Part shown: piece by piece, positions 1 through 7,546 of the stretch
How the letters are laid out: every line of letters starts with the position of its first letter
Numbering within the stretch: position 1 is the stretch's first letter
Source of the DNA: Treponema sp.
GTDB taxonomy: Bacteria > Spirochaetota > Spirochaetia > Treponematales > Breznakiellaceae
DNA length: 10,283 nucleotides
Direction of reading: 5' to 3'
Assembly: GCA_031254385.1 (NCBI GenBank)
Contig: JAIRUO010000082.1
Span: 1-10,283, forward strand
Notes under the pieces: model-generated
The model's database searches: none
Seen by the model: the letters and a program-made list of their open reading frames with translations, nothing else
Told to the model about the DNA's origin: nothing
Position numbers and translations under genes: made by a program

Positions 1-1
1 G

Positions 2-30
2 TTGAAACACAAATCATTCCCATATAGAAT
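2..30 (+). promoter_or_regulatory. Sigma-70-type promoter of ffh, leaderless spacing
   Basis: A TTGAAA -35 box lies at 2-7 and a TAGAAT -10 box at 25-30, with exactly 17 bases between them. Six bases separate the -10 box from the ffh ATG at 37, so the predicted +1 falls on or next to the A of the start codon. No purine-rich ribosome binding site lies between the -10 box and the ATG. The boxes and spacing are seen directly; leaderless transcription is an inference. The start of the window cuts off anything further upstream. Confidence 0.6.
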
Positions 31-36
31 GTAGCC

Positions 37-1383
37 ATGTTTGACAAACTTACCCAGAAAATCAGCGATGCCATGCGTTTTGTGGCTGGAAAATCTACCA
101 TCACCGAAAAGAATATTGATGATGCGGTAGAGGCCATTAAAATCTCCCTGCTCGAAGCAGATGTAAACCTTCGGGTGGTGCGTCGTTTTGTGAACGCCAC
201 CATAGAAGAGGCCAAGGGCGAAAAGGTTCTGCGTTCCGTTGACCCCGGTCAACAGTTCATCAAGATTGTGCATGACAAGCTCGTGTCTTTTTTGGGCGAT
301 ACCCGGCAGGATATCAAACTCCGGGGCCCTGATACCCTTTCAAAGATACTGATGCTGGGGCTACAAGGTTCCGGTAAAACTACCTGTTCCGCGAAACTGG
401 CCCTTCGGCTCAAAAAAGAAGGCCGCAATGTTATGATGGCTGCCTGCGACCTTGTGAGGCCGGCAGCGGTGGAACAGCTTTCGGTTTTGGGAAACCAGAT
501 CGGCGTTCCCGTTTATAAGGAAGATGGCGCAACAGATCCGGTAAAGGTACTCCGGGGCGCTGTTGACTGGGCCAAAAAGAATGTCATTGACACGTTGATA
601 ATTGATACGACAGGGCGGCTTCAGATTGACGAGCCCATGATGGAGGAACTTGGCCGCATCAAGGAAGAAGCAAAGCCTGATGAACTGCTTCTGGTTGCAG
701 ACGCCATGACAGGCCAGTCCGCAGTTGATATCGCGAAAACCTTTGACGAAAAAATCGGCCTGTCCGGCGTCATCCTTACCAAATTCGACAGCGACACCCG
801 TGGCGGCGCTGCCCTTTCGCTCAAGACCATTACGGGCAAGCCCCTTAAATTCATCGGCGTAGGCGAAAAGCCCGAAGACTTTGAGCCCTTCCACCCTGAC
901 CGTGCTGCGGGCCGTATCCTGGGCATGGGCGATGTAGTCAGCCTTGTGGAAAAAGCCCAGGAGGTAGTTGACCAGAAAGAGGCGCTTGAGCTTCAGAAAA
1001 AGATGGAAAAGGAAACCCTTACCCTGGAGGACTGGCTTGGCCAGCTCAGGGCGGTTAAGAAAATGGGTTCCCTCAAGTCCATGCTGAACATGATCCCCGG
1101 CCTGGCTGGCCAGATAAGCGAAGATGATATTAATAAGGAAGAAATGAAAGTTCAGGAAGCCATTCTTTCATCAATGACAAAAAAAGAAATGAGAAACCAT
1201 CTAATGATAGGCCCTTCAAGGCGCGCCCGCATTGCCCGCGGCTCCGGCACCTCCGTTGCGGAAGTCGCAAGGCTTCTCAAAAAATTCGAAAAGATGCGAT
1301 CCATGATGAAGAAAATGGCAAAGATGGGAAAGAACCCCCAAGCGGCCCAGCAGATGTTTGGCAATATGGGCAGGGGTTTTTAG
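37..1383 (+). CDS. ffh: Signal recognition particle protein Ffh (SRP54 GTPase)
   Basis: Ffh binds the SRP RNA and the signal sequences of nascent inner-membrane and secreted proteins, and delivers the ribosome to the receptor FtsY in a GTP-dependent cycle. At 448 residues it has the usual bacterial length and full domain order. Residues 1-90 form the N helical bundle. The G domain shows the P-loop GLQGSGKTT (108-116), DLVRPAAVEQL (138-148), DTTGRL (190-195), the guanine-specificity motif TKFD (248-251) and the closing loop GEKPEDFEPF (276-285). The methionine-rich M domain runs from about 325 to the end and includes the RNA-binding segment SRRARIARGSG (394-404). The usual TKLDGD is TKFDSD here, a mild variant that keeps the essential Lys and Asp. 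The ATG at 37 gives the canonical MFDKLTQKISDA start; it has no Shine-Dalgarno sequence. The gene is not followed by rpsP, its common neighbour in many bacteria; the next gene is on the opposite strand. Confidence 0.97.
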   Translation: MFDKLTQKISDAMRFVAGKSTITEKNIDDAVEAIKISLLEADVNLRVVRRFVNATIEEAKGEKVLRSVDPGQQFIKIVHDKLVSFLGDTRQDIKLRGPDTLSKILMLGLQGSGKTTCSAKLALRLKKEGRNVMMAACDLVRPAAVEQLSVLGNQIGVPVYKEDGATDPVKVLRGAVDWAKKNVIDTLIIDTTGRLQIDEPMMEELGRIKEEAKPDELLLVADAMTGQSAVDIAKTFDEKIGLSGVILTKFDSDTRGGAALSLKTITGKPLKFIGVGEKPEDFEPFHPDRAAGRILGMGDVVSLVEKAQEVVDQKEALELQKKMEKETLTLEDWLGQLRAVKKMGSLKSMLNMIPGLAGQISEDDINKEEMKVQEAILSSMTKKEMRNHLMIGPSRRARIARGSGTSVAEVARLLKKFEKMRSMMKKMAKMGKNPQAAQQMFGNMGRGF

Positions 1384-1604
1384 GGAGTATAACGACTGTA
1401 AATGCTGATCCTCCCTTTACTGTTTGGATACCAGCAGACAAAAACGAAGATCGTACCGGAAATTCGCCCCTTCCCAGTACGCCGTATGCGCCTTCGAATC
1501 TTGAAATGCGGGAACCGGGTAATCTTGGAAAAGGCTTTCGCCCAATCCGGCGTTAAAAGGGTGTTGTATAAATGCCACATGAAACCATAAGCCTCTTTAT
1601 AATA

Positions 1605-4382
1605 CTACCCATTTAAAAAATAAACCGACCTGCAAGCCGTCTTGTACACGCACTTAAGACAATCGCTAATGCGAACACTTGAGGGAACCAAGTTTAAGTC
1701 TTTTACATTCTGGCCAAAGTCTTCTATTTGTTTTTCTACGGCTTTAAGGAATGGCGCATAATCTTCCCTAGAAAGGGTTCTGGTATTCCTTCCGGTTTGG
1801 GTGCCTACGACAGCCTTTATCTTTCTGCCGTTTATGCTGTAAAAATAAGCACCTTTAATTTCCGGGCTGTGCTCCCCTGTTTTTATCTTTTCTTCATATA
1901 GTTTTGTGTAAAGAGGTATCTGAAATTCTAAAAGAGGCGTTTCCTGCAATTTATCCGGCGGAATCTGTTCGGGCAAATAGCTCGTTTTATAGTCAATTAT
2001 TACGGCGTCTCCCTCAGGGGAAATTGATACCCTGTCAATAATGCCCCGTATCAAAAGATCCCCGGTATTCAAAGAAACCGGAAGTTCCAGTTCCACAATG
2101 CTGTAGCCGTCAAAATTCTGGGCTTCCAGTTCCAGAAGACAGCCTATCTTCTTTGACATACCAATTGCCTGTGAAGAAACAAGGGGTTCCGCCAAAGGCC
2201 CTTTGAACGCAGGGTGTTCCTTTATTGCGGCCCTGGTAATTTCAAGGGCCCAGCGTTTATATGTGTCAAGAAACTGCGAATCAAAAATCCTGTGTTCTTC
2301 TTTGATTCTGGCAAAAACGGTTTCTAGAATCGTGTGGTAGAGTATGCCCAAGGCAGTATCGTCCAGAAGGGATGCCTCCAGGGAAAACTCTTCCGCCCTA
2401 AAGACCCTTTGATAAAGCCATTTAATTGAACAATCATAAAATACGTTAAGGTCGGTGGTTGGCGAAACGGTTAAATATCCATCCTTTGCCGGAATTGCAT
2501 CTTTAAGAATCTGCCGTACTGGATTTTCTTCCGGCACAGGACTTTCAAAAAAAGAAAAAGTATCTCCCTTACTGGCGATCGTTTCCTTCCATTGAATAAA
2601 TGAATTCTTTTGCAGGGGGTAGACTTTATTCAATGCTGTAGCGTTATTGTGCAATTCCTTCCAGAATTTGCGCTCATCTCTGTATGGATCATTGGGACAG
2701 GGCCGGGGTTCGCAGATTTTTCCGCTGGCAAAAAAACTATGCGGAATGGCCCAGCCGGAAAAACTCTGTTCCGAAGCGCTTATGCGGGTATGGCATTTAT
2801 ATCCGGCCCCGGTATCTTGCCCGGTATTGCTAAGGAGAAAAAAAGCACCAGTGGCATCGGCGTCTTCCAGGCCCAGACGTTTTCGTTTATCCTGGCGCAA
2901 GAACCTCATGGGCTGGTAGAGTACGGTAGCCGCGCTTTGCGATGCGTTAAGCACAAAGTGGCAGCAGAACGGAGAGGCCGCCGCTACGCGCCACTGAAAA
3001 ATATTTACCCCTGGTTTTTGATTTGCCTTTACATATTCCTTTTCTGTAAGGCAGGAAAGAAAGAAGCCTAAAGGAGAAGCAGGCATCAGTTCAGGATCAT
3101 TAAACTTTTCTTCCATCTCAATGAGCGCGTTAAGTTCTTCTATACAGCGGCTTAATACCGCATCGTCTTCTTTAGAAATGCTTTCCATGTCCAGAAGACC
3201 GTCGGCTTCTCCGCCCCTGAATGCAAAGTAATACTTTCGTATATCCTTAAAACTTTTTGATCCAGCCAGGGCTAGAATCTTTTTCTTTAATTCACCGTAA
3301 TAGGTTTTGAGTTCGCCTTCATTACTCTTATACCTGACTTCCTTAAAAGCCTCTTCCCAAATGTCCTTAATCTCTCCGTTTTGAACGTAACCGGAAACGC
3401 AGTTATAATTAATGCCAAAGCGGATCAAGGCCTTATTTTTTTCTCTGTCCCGCCAAGGTATGTGATCATTCAGGATTAAGGCTTTAAGGCTGTTAAAAGA
3501 AAATCGGGAAGCCTTACAATCGTTTACAAGAGAAAAGAAACGGCCCACGCCGATTTCGCCCAGCTTTCTCCCGGCCCGGCGTGTTACCGGAATATGGCGC
3601 AGGGTAAATTCTTTAAGAAGACACGGTTCCATTTCTTCAAGTTCGGGAACGCTGACAGCTATGTCCTCGTAAGGAACGCCTTCTTCTGTATGGAGCCTTT
3701 GTATCTCCATTACCGCGCTGCGTATTTCTTCACGCGCTGACTTGTACTGAACAAGGCAGACACCATCATCCTGCGAAACCATTTCCGCACCAATACGGAT
3801 AAATTGCGGCTCTTTTAGAAGGGCATCGAATTCCACAAAGTCTTCCATTAGCTCCGGGAAAAAAATAAAGTAACGAAAGCTTTTAGCCGCTTTTTTCCTG
3901 ATGTTGATTTCTTCCCATGAAGGTTCAAACAAGTTGTAGCGTTCCAAAAAGGCTTCGTATTCTTTTTTGATAAATTCATAGTCGGAGTCTTCCAGGTCAA
4001 GACTATCCTGTGCGGTGTTCTTCATCAGTTTTCCCCATAAGGAAAGCGAAGGGAGTAGCCGCGCTATATATGGGGCAAAGATGCTGCCGTTTTCTGCGTA
4101 TTCGGCGGGGATAAGGGCCTTAAAAGATTTTGCGTTCTTGCGTATCAGGGCTTCGGCAAAAAGCTTGCGCATTATTGCCGTTGCGGGTTCTTTTTCAGCT
4201 TTCTCTGTAATTTCTTCTTTGAACCTGTCCCAGGCAAGAAAGCGGTTTAGCGCAACAGAGCGGCTTATGCCCAGGGTACAGGTTTTTCTTGCCCAGAGGC
4301 TTACCGCCGTCTGGGAAGGAAACACGAAAAGTATATTCGGATTGGCAATGTGTTCTCTAATTGTTTGTATGACTATATTCAT
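1605..4382 (-). CDS. AddB/RexB-like PD-(D/E)XK nuclease with iron-sulfur staple
   Basis: The 925-residue protein looks like the non-motor subunit of an AddAB/RexAB-type helicase-nuclease, which processes double-strand breaks for RecA-dependent repair. The C-terminal third holds a complete RecB-family nuclease: H683 in GILYHTILE, D783 in GIIDRV, D797 and K799 in VIIDYKTS, and Q821/Y825 in QIPLY. C651, just before this domain, and C908-x2-C911-x5-C917 at the C-terminus have the order and spacing of the four AddB cysteines that hold a 4Fe-4S cluster. The N-terminal two thirds resemble a degenerate UvrD-like helicase fold; the spot where a Walker A motif would sit reads FVFPSQTAV, so ATP hydrolysis is unlikely. 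No addA/rexA lies in the window, so a partner would be encoded elsewhere. The ATG at 4380-4382 has no Shine-Dalgarno sequence. The nuclease call is secure; the exact subfamily (AddB, RexB or a spirochete variant) is not. Confidence 0.85.
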   Translation of the reverse strand: MNIVIQTIREHIANPNILFVFPSQTAVSLWARKTCTLGISRSVALNRFLAWDRFKEEITEKAEKEPATAIMRKLFAEALIRKNAKSFKALIPAEYAENGSIFAPYIARLLPSLSLWGKLMKNTAQDSLDLEDSDYEFIKKEYEAFLERYNLFEPSWEEINIRKKAAKSFRYFIFFPELMEDFVEFDALLKEPQFIRIGAEMVSQDDGVCLVQYKSAREEIRSAVMEIQRLHTEEGVPYEDIAVSVPELEEMEPCLLKEFTLRHIPVTRRAGRKLGEIGVGRFFSLVNDCKASRFSFNSLKALILNDHIPWRDREKNKALIRFGINYNCVSGYVQNGEIKDIWEEAFKEVRYKSNEGELKTYYGELKKKILALAGSKSFKDIRKYYFAFRGGEADGLLDMESISKEDDAVLSRCIEELNALIEMEEKFNDPELMPASPLGFFLSCLTEKEYVKANQKPGVNIFQWRVAAASPFCCHFVLNASQSAATVLYQPMRFLRQDKRKRLGLEDADATGAFFLLSNTGQDTGAGYKCHTRISASEQSFSGWAIPHSFFASGKICEPRPCPNDPYRDERKFWKELHNNATALNKVYPLQKNSFIQWKETIASKGDTFSFFESPVPEENPVRQILKDAIPAKDGYLTVSPTTDLNVFYDCSIKWLYQRVFRAEEFSLEASLLDDTALGILYHTILETVFARIKEEHRIFDSQFLDTYKRWALEITRAAIKEHPAFKGPLAEPLVSSQAIGMSKKIGCLLELEAQNFDGYSIVELELPVSLNTGDLLIRGIIDRVSISPEGDAVIIDYKTSYLPEQIPPDKLQETPLLEFQIPLYTKLYEEKIKTGEHSPEIKGAYFYSINGRKIKAVVGTQTGRNTRTLSREDYAPFLKAVEKQIEDFGQNVKDLNLVPSSVRISDCLKCVYKTACRSVYFLNG

Positions 4383-4398
4383 TGATGTATCTGGTTTT

Positions 4399-4427
4399 AG
4401 TTAAATCTGAAAAACCCATTTTGTCAA
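4399..4427 (-). promoter_or_regulatory. Promoter of the AddB-like nuclease gene
   Basis: On the minus strand a perfect TTGACA -35 box (4422-4427) is followed after 17 bases by TTAACT (4399-4404) as a weak -10. The ATG lies 16 bases further on, so the leader would be only about 10 bases long and holds no ribosome binding site. The -35 match is strong and the -10 match poor. Confidence 0.4.
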
Positions 4428-4461
4428 TCTTAATTTATAGCCGGAAACAGCGTTTTTTAGC

Positions 4462-4491
4462 TTGTCATTCTGATATAACTTAAGCTATACT
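4462..4491 (+). promoter_or_regulatory. Promoter of the sanA-like gene
   Basis: TTGTCA (4462-4467) and TATACT (4486-4491), 18 bases apart, sit about 37 bases before the chosen TTG start and leave room for a leader with a ribosome binding site. Together with the promoter of the nuclease gene this makes the roughly 145-base gap a divergent promoter region. Confidence 0.55.
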
Positions 4492-4518
4492 AAAGCGTTA
4501 TGTAAAATCTTATTGCTT

Positions 4519-4524
4519 GGAGAA
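4519..4524 (+). promoter_or_regulatory. Ribosome binding site deciding the sanA start
   Basis: GGAGAA at 4519-4524 lies the right distance before the TTG at 4528. It would fall inside the coding sequence if the upstream in-frame TTG at 4513 were used, so it favours 4528. Confidence 0.6.
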
Positions 4525-4527
4525 GAA

Positions 4528-5199
4528 TTGAAGGTATTGATTTTCATTTTCCGGCTGGTTCTTATTCTGGCCGCCGCAGGCCTTATTACTACTCTTATTA
4601 TTAATATTGCCATGGTTAAAAGCATGGAAAAATATATTTACACTGATATAAATGATATTCCTTTCCGGGCAACGGTAATGGTACTTGGCGCACAGACCAG
4701 GGGCACAACGCTTTCGCCGGTTTTGCGTGACCGGGTAAACGGAGGAATAGCCCTGATGCGGGCGGGAAAGGGAGATAAACTGCTCCTCTCTGGAGATCAT
4801 GGGCAGCTTTATTATGATGAAGTCAATGCAATGCGTCTCTATGTATTAGACAATGCCCCGGAGATTCTGCACGAAGATATTTTTATGGATCATGCTGGTT
4901 TTAATACTTGGGATTCCATGTACCGCGCAAGGGATGTTTTTGAGGTAAAAGAACTCTTAATAGTAACCCAGGAATTCCATATTAGCCGGGCGGTCTGCAT
5001 GGCCCGCAGCCTTGGGATAGACGCGGTTGGTTACGGGCTTACCGAAGATCATTTTGGGAAAATAAATTTGCAGGCATGGAGAACTAGGGAATTTCTTGCG
5101 CGTATTAAGGCTGTATATTCAATTATATTCAACATACAACCCAAGTATCTGGGGGATATAATCCCCATATCCGGCGACGGCCGCGCCACCTGGATATAG
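4528..5199 (+). CDS. SanA/YdcF family (DUF218) membrane-anchored protein
   Basis: Proteins of this family have one N-terminal membrane anchor and an extracytoplasmic DUF218 domain; E. coli SanA affects envelope barrier function and vancomycin exclusion, but its biochemical activity is not established. Here residues 2-25 or so (KVLIFIFRLVLILAAAGLI) form a hydrophobic anchor after a single Lys. The DUF218 core follows with MVLGAQ, the RDRVNGGIALMRAGK helix, LLLSGD, the HAGFNTWDSMYRARDVF segment (SanA has DYAGFRTLDSIVRTRKVF there), and VTQEFHISRA. The length of 223 residues is normal. I chose TTG at 4528 over the in-frame TTG at 4513 because of GGAGAA at 4519 and because it puts a Lys directly before the hydrophobic stretch. 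Its promoter region is shared with the divergent nuclease gene, and it converges with rlmB. Family assignment is firm; orthology to sanA is likely. Confidence 0.88.
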   Translation: MKVLIFIFRLVLILAAAGLITTLIINIAMVKSMEKYIYTDINDIPFRATVMVLGAQTRGTTLSPVLRDRVNGGIALMRAGKGDKLLLSGDHGQLYYDEVNAMRLYVLDNAPEILHEDIFMDHAGFNTWDSMYRARDVFEVKELLIVTQEFHISRAVCMARSLGIDAVGYGLTEDHFGKINLQAWRTREFLARIKAVYSIIFNIQPKYLGDIIPISGDGRATWI

Positions 5200-5231
5200 T
5201 TCTGTATTATTTCATATAGAACACTACAGAA
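5200..5231. terminator. Possible stem between convergent sanA-like gene and rlmB
   Basis: TTCTGTA (5200-5206) and TACAGAA (5225-5231) are exact reverse complements separated by 18 bases in the 41-base gap between two convergent genes. The stem is short, A+T-rich and lacks a proper T run on either side, so a bidirectional terminator role is only a guess from position. Confidence 0.2.
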
Positions 5232-5240
5232 TCTGGCTCT

Positions 5241-5966
5241 TTATTGCTCTCGCTGGCGCATAACTTCATAAAATAAGACCCCGGCTGCCACCGATACATT
5301 AAGGGAATCAAGTTTGCCCAGAGACGGAATCGAGATCAGGGCATCACAGTGGGTTTTAAGTATGCGTGAAATGCCTGTTCCTTCTCCTCCTAAAATAATG
5401 GCAGTACGTCCGCGCAGGTCTTTGCTCCAACATGGTTCTCCTTCCATGTCAGCGCCATAAATCCAGAACCCCTTTTCTTTTAAGATTTCTACGGCACGGG
5501 GCAGATTGGGCGCTTCTGCGGTCGGAACCCAGGCGGAAGCCCCTGCGGAAGTTTTGGCAATTACATCCGCGTATTTGGCTATACGCCGTTTTCTGGTAAT
5601 TACTATATCAGCGCCAAACTGATCGCAGGAACGAAGTATAGCGCCGTAATTATGCGGGTCTGTAATCTCATCAAGAATAACCGCCAAAGCGTCCTTTCTA
5701 TCCCCCAAGTCGGCAATAAATCCCTCAAGGCTTACAGCGCCAGTTCCTTTTTGCTGTTCATCGACTTCAAGAAGTATGCCCCGGTGATCTCCTGAAAGGC
5801 GATCCAGATCAGCGGTTCCTGTCCTGCTTACAGTAATTTTTCGTTCAATTGCCAGATCAACAATTTCCCTTGCCCTTGGTCCCGGCTTGGCAACCAGCAG
5901 GGCGCCGCAGGACAGCCCGGATTTAATCCTTTCTTCAATAGCGTGAAAACCTGATAAATAAGTCAT
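5241..5966 (-). CDS. rlmB: 23S rRNA 2'-O-methyltransferase, RlmB/TrmH family
   Basis: RlmB methylates the 2'-hydroxyl of G2251 in the peptidyl-transferase P loop of 23S rRNA, using S-adenosylmethionine, during large-subunit maturation. The 241-residue length matches E. coli RlmB (243). The N-terminal RNA-binding domain starts with LSGFHAIEERIKSG and includes SGDHRGILLEV (58-68). The SPOUT knot domain has all three motifs: DPHNYGAILRSC (103-114, with N106 and R112), ILGGEGTGISRI (191-202, with E195), and IPSLGKLDSLNVSVAAGVLF (213-232, with S221 and N223). The family contains close relatives acting on other rRNA or tRNA sites, so the target nucleotide is inferred. The ATG at 5964-5966 lies 27 bases after the uxaC stop, with only a weak AAGAG upstream, suggesting co-transcription or coupling with uxaC. 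Confidence 0.92.
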   Translation of the reverse strand: MTYLSGFHAIEERIKSGLSCGALLVAKPGPRAREIVDLAIERKITVSRTGTADLDRLSGDHRGILLEVDEQQKGTGAVSLEGFIADLGDRKDALAVILDEITDPHNYGAILRSCDQFGADIVITRKRRIAKYADVIAKTSAGASAWVPTAEAPNLPRAVEILKEKGFWIYGADMEGEPCWSKDLRGRTAIILGGEGTGISRILKTHCDALISIPSLGKLDSLNVSVAAGVLFYEVMRQREQ

Positions 5967-5993
5967 TCTTAAACTCTTAACTCGTCAATAATT

Positions 5994-7466
5994 TTATCCG
6001 CAAAAGTACACATTTGCATTTCTAAAAGAAATATCCCTTACCATGTTACTCAAAAGATCAAAATCATCGGGTATTTCTCCGTCCTCTGCCCATGTTCCTA
6101 TGATATTGCACAGTATACGGCGGAAATATTCATGCCGCGGATAGGAAAGGAAACTCCGGGAATCCGTAAGCATCCCGACAAAACGGGAGAGCAGCCCTGA
6201 ATTGGCCAGAAGTTTCATCTGATCTTCCATGCCGTCCTTGTGATCAAGAAACCACCATGATGAGCCAAGCTGTATTTTGCCGGGAATTCCGCCTCCCTGG
6301 AAACAGCCGCCTATGGTTGCCATGGTATAAAAGTCCTTAAAGTTAAGGCTGTAAAGTATGGTTCTGGGAAGTTTGTCCTGTGCTTCCAGATTATCCATAA
6401 AGCGGGAAAGGTTTGCCGCTACAGGATGATCGTGTATGGCATCGTAACCAGTGTCCGGGCCCAAGACCTTGAACATCCTGGAATTGTTGTTCCGTATCGC
6501 CGAAAGGTGAAGCTGCATGGCCCAGCCTTTTTCCGCATATATTCCTGCCAGGTAGCAAAGGATAAAAGTCTTATAGGATTCCAAGGCCCTAAAGCTGGGC
6601 TTGCTGCCGGACATTGTTTTATTAAAGGTATCTGCTACTTCTTTTTCCCAAAGGGCTCCGGTACTGCCATCGCTGGCTGTTTCAAAAGGTATGTATTCCA
6701 GGCCGTGATCCGATGCCCGGCATCCGTGCATATCAAAAAAGTTTATTCTGTCCCTAAGAGCGCCAAGGAGATCATGAAGGTTAGTGATGCTTTTTGAAGC
6801 CTCCGGCTTCCAGGCCTTGCCGAGTTTGGCAATATAATCCGCAAAGCCTTCTTTATCAATGTTTACAGCCTTATCGGGCCGGAAAGAAGGAAGCACCCTT
6901 GTTTCCGTTGCTTTTCCGCCATTGGAGTCTCTCGCATCAGCGGTCATTTTATGCCATTCCAGGGTATCCGCCGGATCATCGGTAGTTCCTACTGCAAAAA
7001 CTTTAAATTTCCTGAAAATACCAAAAACAGAAAAATCCGGCGCATTATTGAGTTTTTCGTTGGCGGCATTCCAGATTGCAGGTGCGCTTTCGTGGTTCAA
7101 GGGCTCGTTAATGTCAAAATAACGCTGGAGTTCCAGATGAGTCCAATGGTAGAGGGGATTCCCCAGCAGCTTCGGCATAGTATCAGCCCAGGCTAAAAAC
7201 CGTTCATAAGGGTCTGCCCCCGTACCCGTAATAAGCCTTTCGTCTACCCCGTTTGCCCGCATTGCACGCCATTTATAGTGATCCCCGTAATTTCCTTCTC
7301 CCAGCCAAACCTGGGCCAGATTCGAAAAACGCCGATTTTCGGCTATTTCTTTTGGAGGAAGATGACAATGGTAATCAAATATAGGCTCGTTTGCCGCAGC
7401 TTCATAATAAAGTTTTTGTGCTATGTAATTGGTAAGTAGGAAGTCTTTGTCCATGAATTTCCGCAT
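5994..7466 (-). CDS. uxaC: Uronate isomerase UxaC
   Basis: UxaC converts D-glucuronate to D-fructuronate and D-galacturonate to D-tagaturonate, the first cytoplasmic step in using pectin- or glucuronoxylan-derived uronic acids. It belongs to the amidohydrolase superfamily. Seen here are the metal-binding IFDYHCHLPP near the N-terminus, LHLSAIRNNN in the middle, and the highly conserved LTDSRSFLSYPRHEYFRRILC near the end (E. coli has almost the same string). An in-frame ATG at 7518-7520 would add 18 residues, but I chose 7464-7466: it has a GGAGG five bases upstream and gives MRKFMDKDFLLTN, which lines up with the known N-terminus MTPFMTEDFLL. The resulting 490 residues are slightly longer than the E. 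coli protein (470). No other uronate genes (uxaA, uxaB, uxuA, uxuB, kdgK) are in the window, so the rest of the pathway must lie elsewhere. Confidence 0.96.
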   Translation of the reverse strand: MRKFMDKDFLLTNYIAQKLYYEAAANEPIFDYHCHLPPKEIAENRRFSNLAQVWLGEGNYGDHYKWRAMRANGVDERLITGTGADPYERFLAWADTMPKLLGNPLYHWTHLELQRYFDINEPLNHESAPAIWNAANEKLNNAPDFSVFGIFRKFKVFAVGTTDDPADTLEWHKMTADARDSNGGKATETRVLPSFRPDKAVNIDKEGFADYIAKLGKAWKPEASKSITNLHDLLGALRDRINFFDMHGCRASDHGLEYIPFETASDGSTGALWEKEVADTFNKTMSGSKPSFRALESYKTFILCYLAGIYAEKGWAMQLHLSAIRNNNSRMFKVLGPDTGYDAIHDHPVAANLSRFMDNLEAQDKLPRTILYSLNFKDFYTMATIGGCFQGGGIPGKIQLGSSWWFLDHKDGMEDQMKLLANSGLLSRFVGMLTDSRSFLSYPRHEYFRRILCNIIGTWAEDGEIPDDFDLLSNMVRDISFRNANVYFCG

Positions 7467-7471
7467 ATTGG

Positions 7472-7476
7472 CCTCC
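7472..7476 (-). promoter_or_regulatory. Ribosome binding site deciding the uxaC start
   Basis: On the minus strand a full GGAGG stands five bases before the ATG at 7464-7466. The upstream in-frame ATG at 7518-7520 overlaps the -35 box of the likely uxaC promoter and has no such site. Confidence 0.8.
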
Positions 7477-7491
7477 GCGCCGTGTTCTATT

Positions 7492-7520
7492 AGAATAAAA
7501 TATTGTTGTGATATTGACAA
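7492..7520 (-). promoter_or_regulatory. Likely internal promoter for uxaC-rlmB
   Basis: TTGTCA (7515-7520, minus strand) and TATTCT (7492-7497) are separated by 17 bases, in the 80-base gap between the glucosidase and uxaC. The predicted transcription start near 7485 leaves a short leader with the GGAGG site. It suggests that uxaC and rlmB can be expressed independently of the glucosidase gene. Confidence 0.45.
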
Positions 7521-7522
7521 TA
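7501..7522. promoter_or_regulatory. Inverted repeat over the uxaC -35 region, possible operator
   Basis: TATTGT (7501-7506) and ACAATA (7517-7522) are exact reverse complements with 10 bases between them, covering the -35 box and spacer of the putative uxaC promoter. Size and position suit a dimeric repressor site. It does not match the ExuR/UxuR consensus I know, and the half-sites are A+T-rich and only 6 bp, so chance is possible. Confidence 0.25.
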
Positions 7523-7546
7523 GGCGTAGGAAAAAATGATGAAGAA

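Noticed and set aside
1384..1604. Overlapping small open frames on both strands (about 62 and 66 codons) between ffh and the nuclease gene
   Set aside because: Neither has a ribosome binding site, both read as arginine-rich low-information peptides, and they overlap antisense to each other. I see no RNA gene or terminator in these 221 bases either.
5199..5233. Strong bidirectional terminator between the sanA-like gene and rlmB
   Set aside because: Only a 7-bp A+T-rich stem with an 18-base loop and no U tract is present; kept as a low-confidence feature only.
7467..7520. N-terminal extension of uxaC from the ATG at 7518-7520
   Set aside because: The extra 18 residues have no family counterpart, the ATG overlaps the putative -35 box, and the ATG at 7464-7466 has a perfect GGAGG and matches the known UxaC start.
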